Assembly: GCA_024712425.1 (NCBI GenBank)
Contig: JAKRWE010000001.1
Coordinates: 1 to 64,000 of the forward strand
Direction of reading: 5' to 3'
Length of the DNA: 64,000 nucleotides
DNA from: Chromatiales bacterium
Lineage (GTDB): Bacteria; Pseudomonadota; Gammaproteobacteria; Chromatiales; Chromatiaceae
Shown: in pieces, positions 1 to 8,916 of the stretch
Position numbering within the stretch: position 1 is the stretch's first letter
Layout: the number at the start of each line of letters is the position of its first letter
Notes under the pieces: generated by a model
Databases searched by the model: none
The model's input: the letters and a program-made list of their open reading frames with translations, nothing else
What the model was told of the DNA's origin: nothing
Position numbers and translations under genes: made by a program

Positions 1-118
1 CGCTCCACGCTTCCTCCCCACGGTCGGTCACCCTTCCGCAGTTGCGCTTCACTTCACTCGCCGTGACCAGCTCGTGGCGGGACTTTCACCCGCAGGGGTG
101 CGCCCATGCTGGGCGCAC
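1..118 (-). mobile_element. 5' end of a probable bacterial group IIC intron (truncated by window edge)
   Basis: Minus strand reads GTGCGCCCAGCATGGGCGCACCCCTGCGGGTGAAAGTCCCGCCACGAGCTGGTCACGGCGAGTGAAGTGAAGCGCAACTGCGGAAGGGTGACCGACC, resembling the 5' end/domain I of group II introns. It begins immediately after a Rho-independent terminator, the typical class C target. Confidence 0.72.
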
Positions 119-122
119 CAAT

Positions 123-150
123 AAAAAAGACCAACCCGCCCGGGTTGGCC
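123..150 (-). terminator. Rho-independent terminator (copy of the ssrA terminator)
   Basis: Minus strand GGCCAACCCGGGCGGGTTGGTCTTTTTT: GC-rich hairpin followed by a T run. Confidence 0.8.
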
Positions 151-168
151 TTGTGGTATTGGTGGTGG
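124..168. repeat. Imperfect direct repeat (distal) of ssrA 3' tail + terminator; candidate att site
   Basis: Aligned by eye with 54097-54141: 41/45 identical. Confidence 0.6.
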
Positions 169-257
169 ACGAGCCCCTGGCCACAAACCGTCGCTTCCGA
201 GAAGGTTTCTGACGCCTAATTGATCGTGATAAGTGCTAGAGAGGCAAGCAGAAAGCT

Positions 258-334
258 GCAAACTTTCATTTTGGCAGTTTGCCCGGAGCTATCATGGCAG
301 CCAACATATTCGATTCCGCCATCCGGAATCGAAT
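258..334. repeat. Two adjacent inverted repeats
   Basis: GCAAACT/AGTTTGC (258-264, 276-282) and ATTCGATTCCG-ccatc-CGGAATCGAAT (308-318, 324-334, perfect 11-bp arms). Confidence 0.7.
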
Positions 335-388
335 CAGATAGAAATGCTTTGGCCTTGCCGGCGTGAATTGGATGATTTGGCTGATTGG

Positions 389-3300
389 TCATCGACGGGG
401 TGGATCAGTTCGTGCTATCTCGCCCCAGCCATGGTCGAACGTGAACGTCCGGGCGTGGCCGACGGGGTTCTGGATTCTGAGCACGCGGGCTTGTGCCGGA
501 TCGGTTGCGCGCTCGACCACGTAAAGCCAGTACGCATCGCCCTTTTCGCGCGCGCAGTCGAACTGCGTGTGTGACAGTCCCACAGGACGATCTTGCAAGG
601 TGCCCGTCATCGACTTCACTTCGACCCATCGAATCTGCCTGCCACTGCTGTCGACCTCGAAGAGGTCAAAACCTGGGTTGCCTTCCGGAGTGCGGCGTAG
701 TCCTGGCTCGAGTCGAATGATCAGGTCGATTGCTCGCTCTTCGATCTGCATCCGTTCCTTCTGTTCGAGGCCATCCGGGTCTGGGCCTTCCTCATCTGGG
801 TGCGTGCCAACGTAGGAGATGAACGGTCGCCCCCCCCGGCGTGGCCGGGTGTCCTCATTCCTTGCCCGCCGCCCTTGCCACTGCCCTTGTCTCCGGAAGT
901 GCCGTAGCCGCCTGAGCCGCCGTGACCACCCCATTGCCTTGGTTTCCGCCGCGCGAAGTCCCAGTACCAGTGCGGCCGTGGCCACCACCCCCTGCGCCCG
1001 TATTCACGCCATCACCACCGTCCGGATCAGGAGTGCCAGGTGGGATGTCCGGCATGTCATCGCCGTACAGATCTTTCGCACCGTCGTACACGTCGCCATC
1101 GGACGGCTCGCCGGTCTCCTGTTCGGACTCTGCCGATGGCTCAGTCTGTGGCGCTGGGCTCGCGCTCAGTCGGGATGTCAGCTCGGCGACGATGGTAGGG
1201 TCTCTTCGTAGCAGATCTAGAATGGCCGGGTCGATGCCTGCCTCCTTGGCAAGCTGATCGATGATCGGTGGTTTGAAGGTGATCTTGGTTTGCAGGAACG
1301 GGTTGGGCTTCCAGCCGAGGGTGTCGAATACGACGAGCCCGGGCGGTACAAGCTCGCCGTCGGTACTCGGCACCCAGGCAACCTGATTGAGCGTCCGGAC
1401 GAAGGCGGCATCGAACCCAGCAGTCTTTGTCTCGTGGAAGTAGCCCCACTTGTAGGAGCAGTAGAAGGCGGCAGTACCGCGCGCCTCCAGATCGGCCAAG
1501 GCTTCCCACAGCACCTTTGCTCGGGCGGCGGCATCCTTGGGTTGTAGTTTTGGCAACAACTCCAGCAGCGCTGTCAGGCCGCGAAGGGTGAAGTCCTCTG
1601 GCGGATTTTCCCAGCTCGCACGTTCAAGTCCCGCTTCTCTGCGAATCTGCGCTTTCTCGGAATGCCCAAGTCGTGAGGGCGCTGCTTCGGGGATAAGGTA
1701 ACGGCTTGCACCACACGACACCAGCAGGTCACGAATCTCTTCACCGCGCAGGCAGTCGTACTCATTGTCGACGATCAAGATGTCGGGCACGCCTGCGAAG
1801 AGCTGCTGTAGGCGGTCGGTGGCGATGTAGGCTTCGCTAGGCTTGGCGACATGAGTTTTGCCGTCGCCGGTGTCGACCACCATCACAAAGGTGGTATCGC
1901 GCAAGGCTGACCGGAGCTTTTCCTTCTGCGCGGTTGAGTCAGTGCTGAAAGCTGCACGGATGCGCTCGATGTCGGCGGCGTAGGTATCGTCGTCCACATC
2001 CAACTCTGGCTGCTGGTACTTCGGTAGCAGGTTCCAGATGACGTCATCCACCGGATCAGGTTCGGTGATGCCCAGCGAAATCAGGAACAGGCGCACCTCG
2101 GGTGTCGCACACACCGCGCGGCGCATCGTCGGAAAACTGGTGGCAATGGCGCTGGGCAAGAAAGCCTTGGCTTTTCCGTTTTCGCGAGCGACGACGTGTG
2201 TTCCGTCATCCAGGCGGATGAGCGGGACAGTATCCAGATGGCGACGCAGCGCCTTCTCCTGGCCGCTCAGGAACTCGTACAGACGTAACACCCACTCGTC
2301 GGATTGCGCCTCAAGGAACGCCTTCGTCAGGTTCGGCACTAGCTTCGTCGGCGTGATCTCGTCGATGTCGAGTTCGCGCATCAGGTATTGGCGAATCTCG
2401 GGTGCTTTGTCCTGGGTGATGTCGCCTGACAACCAAGCGGCGACCTCCGTACCGAACAGCGCCGCAACCTGATCCGGGCTGAACAGTTCGCGCAACTCTT
2501 GCGTTCGCGCTAACTTGGCCTGCTGGGCGGTGACATGCCCTCCGTCGAAGGTTGGTAGCAGCGCCTCGTCCTGAAACGCCTGCCGGACGGCGTCGAACAT
2601 CGGCGCAAACCGCGAGCCCTTTGGGAACTTCTCGCGGTCGAGCGGAAGGCGGCGCAGCGCCGCGAGATCCAGTATTTCGTTGTCCCGCATCCAGCGCATC
2701 GCCTCCACCAACAGGCTGGAGGTTTCCATGACCAGATGCTGGTTCCACGGATCGCCGGGAGGGATGTTGTCGCGGCTGGGCGTGGTGCGGTACGGCCCCT
2801 GCACGAGAAAACCAAGGCGGCTCTCGACTACAGTCGGGAAGAACACCACCAGGGACGACCTGGCCAGCGGCTGCACGGCCCAGCGCCCTGGAATGAGTTT
2901 GTCCGCAACCAGCGAGAAGGCGATCTCAACCCGCCCGACCCTTTTCCCCTCAGCAGAAAACGCATTGCGGCGGAATACCAGCCAGTTCTGGTCGACCTCG
3001 GGTTGCCCACTCTCTTGGCCGATCACCGTGACGCGGTGCACGTTGGGTCCGAGTACTTCGGAGGCGTTTCGTAGGTAGAAACCGGAAGGGCCGCCCTCAA
3101 CGTTCCAGTTGATCTCCTCGATGTGAGGCAGGAACAGCAGCGTGTCCGGCCCCAAGTGACGAAACCCCGCCGTGATGTTCGACGCTGCGCTCGTGTCTTC
3201 CGGTTTCAGGGGAAGGATGATCTGGGTCTCGTCAGCCGCGCGTGCCGAACGCGGCAACCGCTTCGGGAAGACGTAGTTCTCGATAGCAAAGTCCTCGTCG

Positions 3301-3692
3301 CCCGAGTGAATCTCTGGAAGATCGGTAACGGTGTAGACAGACTTGAAGCCGAGGCCGAAGCGCCCGATGGACGACTCGTTCTTGGTGCTCTCGGCGATGT
3401 CGCAGACGCTACGGACGTCGGCCTCGTCGAACGGCTTGCCGAAATGCGAGAGCATCAGGCGGGTCGAGTTCAGGGTGAATGCAACCTTGCGTGATCCGCG
3501 CCACTCGCCACGGCGACCGAGCGCGTCCTCGGCGTTTTGCAGCAGTTCGAAGATGAAGTGCGTGCGGTCGTCGTACAGCCCAGCGGCCAGCTTGCCGGAC
3601 TTCTGAGCCCCCTTGGTGCCGTAGCTTTCCCGGTTCTCCTCGCAAATTGCCTCGTAGTTCGACGCCACGGCCACTCCCTCTTGGTCAGGCAC
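389..3692 (-). CDS. Sacsin/NO VEIN-like GHKL (HSP90-type) ATPase with C-terminal DUF3883 domain; frameshifted in a Gly-rich linker
   Basis: N-terminus NYEAICEENRESYG...FIFELLQNAEDA is typical of the sacsin/NOV ATPase; C-terminal ORF ERMQIEERAIDLIIRLEPG...WVEVKSMTG looks like DUF3883. Split ORFs 855..3692 and 389..988. Confidence 0.72.
830..837. repeat. C8/G8 homopolymer tract at one of the frameshifts
   Basis: Plus-strand CCCCCCCC; reading frame changes here between the Gly-rich linker and the DUF3883 part. Confidence 0.7.
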
Positions 3693-3780
3693 CGATTTGG
3701 ATGCCAGGTTTGCTCAAGTCTGAACATTTGTGGAATAGTATGACAATATGAGGCGGTAAACCAAGCGCAGCGCAGATGAC

Positions 3781-4005
3781 ATGGGAGAGCTGATGAGCGA
3801 CCAGCCGGACGAAATCCTCACCATTGACGAGGTTGCCGCCTACTTGAAGGCAGGCAAGCGAACGGTCTATCGCCTCGCGGCGAGCGGCAAGCTCCCGGCG
3901 TTCAAGCTAGGTGGCACCTGGCGCTTCCGGCGCGGCGACCTGGACAAGTGGATCGCCAGCCGCATCGGCAAGGCGATGGTGGATGACGGCGAGGGGGTGG
4001 AATGA
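3781..4005 (+). CDS. Excisionase-family helix-turn-helix protein
   Basis: ILTIDEVAAYLKAGKRTVYRLAASGKLPAFKLGGTWRFRRGDLDKWI; stop overlaps the next start (ATGA). Confidence 0.85.
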   Translation: MGELMSDQPDEILTIDEVAAYLKAGKRTVYRLAASGKLPAFKLGGTWRFRRGDLDKWIASRIGKAMVDDGEGVE

Positions 4006-6923
4006 CCAGCAGCGCCGCAGCCCTCCAATCAAAGGCCAACTTCCAGCAGCTCGAAGCCATCCTCGCTAACGATGGCCCGGTGCTCATCATCGCGGGCCCC
4101 GGGTCGGGGAAGACCTTCACGCTTGTCGAGCGGATCGTCTACCTGATCACACACAAGGGCGTCGCGCCGGAGTCGCTGTTTGTCGTCACCTTCACCGACA
4201 AGGCCGCGCGTGAGCTGACAACTCGCATCTCCAACCGGCTAAGCGATCTGGGCATCAAGTTCAACCTGCACGAGATGTACTTGGGCACCTTCCACTCCAT
4301 CTGCCTACGGTTGTTGGAGGACTTCCGCGAGTTCACCCGCCTCAAGCGCAACTTTACGCTGTTCGATCAATTCGACCAGCAGTACTTCCTTTACCAGCAC
4401 ATCAAGGACTTCCGTGAACTACCCGATGCTCAGTTTGTCATGGGTGACGGCCGGACGGGCCGTTGGGCGCAGTCGGAGAACCTGCTCAAGTGGGTCAACA
4501 AGGTCAGCGAAGAGGCGCTCGACCCCGCCACGTTGGCAGCAGCCCCAGAGCCGGAAATCCGCGCTCTGGCCGCGTGCTTTGCCAAGTACCAGGAACTGCT
4601 GCACGAGCACAACTCATTGGACTTCTCCGGCATTCAGTACGAAGCTCTGCAACTGCTGGAGAAGCATCCCGAGGTGCTGGCGCAGCTGCGCGACAAGATC
4701 ACCTACTTGATGGTGGACGAGTACCAGGACACCAACACCATCCAAGAGCGCATTCTTCTGCTGCTCGCAGGTGAGCAGCGCAATCTATGTGTAGTTGGTG
4801 ACGACGACCAGGGCTTGTACCGATTTCGCGGCGCCACCATCCGCAACATTCTGGAGTTCCCCGCGCTGTTTCCTGAGGGCCAGTGCAAGCAGGTCAAGCT
4901 GACCGTCAACTACCGATCGCACCCGGATATCATCCGTTTCTACAACGAGTGGATGCACGAACAGAACTGGGATGACGGCACACGCGTCTTCCGGTTTGCC
5001 AAGCAAATTGGCCCGCGCGAGGACGACTTCCCTGATATGCCCACGGCGGTACGGCTGGCAGCCACCGATAACAAGGACGAAACCACCAACTGGCACGCCG
5101 AGGTTCTGGCCTTCCTCAACAGTCTGAAGGCATCCGGTAGGCTAACAGACTGGAATCAGGTTGCATTCTTGTTCCGCTCTGTGAAGAACAAAAAGGTGGT
5201 GGCGCTTGCGCGCTTCCTCGAAGCGCAGGGCGTGCCCGTGTACTCTCCCCGCTCCAACATGTTCTTCGAGCGTGAAGAGATCGGCTTGATGATCGGTGCG
5301 CTGATCTTCCTCTTCCCGCAATTCCCCAAAGTGCGGGCGTGGGCCGAAGGTGTGCATCTGGACATTTGGGACTACTACGACCACCTTTGCTTCAAACCTT
5401 TCACGGACGAGCTGCGCAAGCCAGAAAATAAGCCCCTTCTGGATTGGGCGCGTCCGCTGGCCAAACGCCACGCGATACTCACGCAGAACACCGATTACGC
5501 CTTCTCCGGGTTGTTCTACCAGCTGCTCCAGTTCCCGCTATTCTCGAGCTTCCTCTCGGAGGAGGCGCTGCAGGGCGTCGACAAAGGCCGCGCCGCACGC
5601 AACCTAGCCACCTTCTCCAAGCTGCTTACCAAGTTCGAGTACCTGCACTTTGTCAGCGTGCTAAACCCGGAATTCCTGGAAAAGAATCTCCGCGACCTGT
5701 TCAACCAGTTCCTGCGCTTCCTAAAGGATGGCGGCATTGGTGAGTACGAGGATGAGGCCGAGTACGCGCCCAAGGGCTGTGTCTCGTTCCTCACCATCCA
5801 CCAGTCTAAAGGGTTGGAATTTCCGGTCGTGGTGTGCGGCTCACTAGAGGCTGTACCGCGAAAACAACATACCGCGCTCGACGAGCTGCTGGAGGATGGT
5901 GGTTACCTCTCCAAGCCGCGCTTCGAGCCACTGGAGCACATCAAGCACTTCGATTTCCGGCGGCTGTTCTACACGGCCTTTTCGCGCGCGCAGAACCTGC
6001 TGGTGCTGGCCGCACAGGTGCGCAACGGCCGGGGCTTGGGCAAGTCGCCGTCGAAGTACTTCAAGCGCCTGTTCTACGAGCTCCCCAGCTGGCGTGACAT
6101 CGATCTGTCGGCTCTGACCTTCGAGGCCGTCAAGCAGATCAATCTCAGGCAGGAGTATTCGTTCACCTCGCACATCACGGTGTTCGAAAACTGCGCCGAA
6201 CAGTACCGCTTCTTCAAGGAGCTGGAATTTGTGCCCATCCGCAAGAGCCCGATGCTGTTCGGTACCCTGGTTCACCAGACCATCGAGGACATCCACAAGA
6301 CCGTGCTGCGCGGCGAGGAGCACACCATCACCTTTGACGCCATCAAGGGCTGGTTTTCGGCCAACTACGCCATGCTCTCCAAGAAAGAGCGCGTCTATCT
6401 CGCGCCCTCCTCGCAACAAGCCGCGCTGCTGCACGTGCTGCGCTACTACGAGCGAGAGAACAGCAATTGGGATCGCATCAAAGAAGCCGAGGTCGAGATA
6501 TCGCTAGTCAAGGACCAGTACATCCTCAAGGGCAGCGTTGACCTGATCCGAGGTGAGAGCGACACAGTCGAGATCATCGACTTCAAGTCGGAGAAGAAGC
6601 CTGACATGGAGAAGGACCGGGTGCGGCTGCGCCAGTACCAGCACCAGCTCGAGGTGTACGCCCACCTCGTAGAAGAGCGCACCGGCCAGAAGGTCAGCCG
6701 GATGCATCTCTACTACACCGGTGAAGACGGCGGGAACCCTTATGTTTCGTTCGACAAGGATGACCACGCCATCGGAAAAACCATCGCCCGCTTCGACGAC
6801 ATCGTGGCGCGCATCGAGCGGCAGGACTATCGTATGGCCTCGCGTCCGACCAAGCTGTGCCAGAGCTGCGACATGCGCGCCTACTGCGACAACAAGAATT
6901 GGACGTTCAGGAAAGACGACTAA
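4002..6923 (+). CDS. UvrD/Rep-type SF1 helicase with C-terminal RecB/AddB-like PD-(D/E)XK nuclease and Cys cluster
   Basis: Walker A GPGSGKTFTLVER, MVDEYQDTN, nuclease EIIDFKSEKK, FENCAEQYRF plus CQSCDMRAYC (probable 4Fe-4S). Confidence 0.88.
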   Translation: MTSSAAALQSKANFQQLEAILANDGPVLIIAGPGSGKTFTLVERIVYLITHKGVAPESLFVVTFTDKAARELTTRISNRLSDLGIKFNLHEMYLGTFHSICLRLLEDFREFTRLKRNFTLFDQFDQQYFLYQHIKDFRELPDAQFVMGDGRTGRWAQSENLLKWVNKVSEEALDPATLAAAPEPEIRALAACFAKYQELLHEHNSLDFSGIQYEALQLLEKHPEVLAQLRDKITYLMVDEYQDTNTIQERILLLLAGEQRNLCVVGDDDQGLYRFRGATIRNILEFPALFPEGQCKQVKLTVNYRSHPDIIRFYNEWMHEQNWDDGTRVFRFAKQIGPREDDFPDMPTAVRLAATDNKDETTNWHAEVLAFLNSLKASGRLTDWNQVAFLFRSVKNKKVVALARFLEAQGVPVYSPRSNMFFEREEIGLMIGALIFLFPQFPKVRAWAEGVHLDIWDYYDHLCFKPFTDELRKPENKPLLDWARPLAKRHAILTQNTDYAFSGLFYQLLQFPLFSSFLSEEALQGVDKGRAARNLATFSKLLTKFEYLHFVSVLNPEFLEKNLRDLFNQFLRFLKDGGIGEYEDEAEYAPKGCVSFLTIHQSKGLEFPVVVCGSLEAVPRKQHTALDELLEDGGYLSKPRFEPLEHIKHFDFRRLFYTAFSRAQNLLVLAAQVRNGRGLGKSPSKYFKRLFYELPSWRDIDLSALTFEAVKQINLRQEYSFTSHITVFENCAEQYRFFKELEFVPIRKSPMLFGTLVHQTIEDIHKTVLRGEEHTITFDAIKGWFSANYAMLSKKERVYLAPSSQQAALLHVLRYYERENSNWDRIKEAEVEISLVKDQYILKGSVDLIRGESDTVEIIDFKSEKKPDMEKDRVRLRQYQHQLEVYAHLVEERTGQKVSRMHLYYTGEDGGNPYVSFDKDDHAIGKTIARFDDIVARIERQDYRMASRPTKLCQSCDMRAYCDNKNWTFRKDD

Positions 6924-8916
6924 TGAGCAAGAACACTCCCGCGCAGGAAAGCCTGCAACTGGCCACGCCGGATAGCGGCACCACCCACGTCGAGAAGTAC
7001 GAGTTCGAGCCAATCAAGGGCTACCCGATGCTGAACTGGCGCGGCAAGCGCCCCTTCACCTCGACGCAGTACTACCCGGCGCAGTTGAAGGAGGTTCATG
7101 GCGAAGAGGTGGACGGCTGGCGCAACAGGATTTACTGGGGAGACAACCTGCAGGTGATGAGTTACCTGCTCAAGCAGTTCCGGGGAAAGGTGGATCTCGT
7201 CTATATTGATCCTCCCTTCGACTCTAAAGCCGATTACAAGAAAAAGATTGCGTTGCGAGGCCACAAGGTTATCAACGATGGGACAGCATTCGAGGAAAAA
7301 CAATATGCTGACATATGGTCGAATGACGAATATCTCCAATTCATGTATGAGCGACTGATCCTAATCAGGGAGCTAATGGCTGAATCTGCGAGCATCATTC
7401 TTCATGCCGACTATCACAAAGCACACTTGCTTAGGTGCATCCTTGACGAAGTATTCGGCGCAGATAATTTCAGAAATGAAATAATCATCAAGCGTCCAAT
7501 TACCAAGAACCTTCAAGCGCAATTTAAAACTATCAATGCATTGTCCGCTGGACATGACAACTTGTTTCTTTACAGCAAGTCCAAGTCAACGAGATACAAG
7601 CAGGCCTACGACCCCTACGAATCAGAAAATAGCGATGGCTACTGGCATCGATTTTGGAGCGGCGAAGATCGACCGACGATGAGATATCCGCTTCTTGGTG
7701 TGACCATCGAGCATGGTCAGTGGAAGTGGAGCGAGGAAAGAGCTCTTAGAGCACATGAAAACTATCAAACATTTCTCGCCAAGTTTGCGGAACACCTCAC
7801 GCGTGAAGGGACTGGCTTGCCCTGGTTGATTACTGGAGAGAGACTGGCGAGGAATTAGAGTTTTTGAGGAAATCGTCTACTGGAACAATTGAGAATTGGT
7901 ATCCGCCTGCAACGCAGAAGCTCGCTAACACACTTTGGCTTAACTGCAAAGCATACGAGAACAGAAAGGATTATCCGACCCAAAAGCACGAGGAGCTTTT
8001 AAGGTTGATTATCGATAGGTTTTCCGAACCAGGCTATCTTGTGTTCGACTGCTTCATGGGTTCAGGCACCACTCAGTCAGTCGCTACGAAACTCGGCCGT
8101 CGCTTCATCGGTGCGGACATCAACCTCGGTGCGATCCAGACGACCACCAAGCGGCTGATAAAAGTGGCTGAAGAACTGGGCCAGAAGCCACTTGACCCCG
8201 ACACCAAACACTACGCCGGCTTCGAGGTCTACAACGTCAACCACTACGACATCTTCCGCAATCCGGTGCAGGCCAAGGAGCTGCTGCTGGAGGCGCTGGA
8301 GGTGCAGAAGCTGGAGTTCAGCGCCGTGTTCGATGGCGAGAAGGACGGCCGCATGGTCAAGATCATGCCCGTCAACCGCATCGCCACGCGCGCCGATCTG
8401 AACGAGCTGATCGCGGGATTTGACTACAAGGCCTGGGAGCGCAAGCAGAACGAGAGGCCGAACCGCCCCGTGGAGAAGATCACCCTCATCTGTATGGGGC
8501 ATGAGCCTGACCTGGCCGCGCAGTTGGAGCTTGCCGCCAAACCCTTCAAGATCGACGTGGAGGTGGTGGACATCCTGCGCGACAAGGCCAATCTGGAGTT
8601 CAAGCGCGACTCTGAGGCCAAGGTCGTGGTGAAGAATGGCGAGTTGACCATCGAGCGCTTCTACCCGATGAACCTGTTGCAGAAGCTCTCCTTGCAGAAG
8701 GAGTCGGTCGAAGACTGGAAAGAACTGGTCGAGTCGGTGCTGATCGACTGGAACTACGACGGCGCGGTGCTGCAACCGGCGGTAGTGGACATCCCCGGCA
8801 AGAATGAGATGGTCAAGGGCATTTACAAGGTGCCGGAGGATGCGGGCACCATCCGCGTGAAAATCACCGACCTGCTGTCGGAGTCTTGGGAAGGGAGTGT
8901 GGCCCATGGCGACTAA
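6923..8916 (+). pseudogene. Type III-like DNA methyltransferase (Mod), frameshifted
   Basis: ORFs 6857..7858 and 7864..8916 are in different frames; DLVYIDPPFDS in the first and VFDCFMGSGTTQSVATKLGRRFIGADI in the second. Confidence 0.82.
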
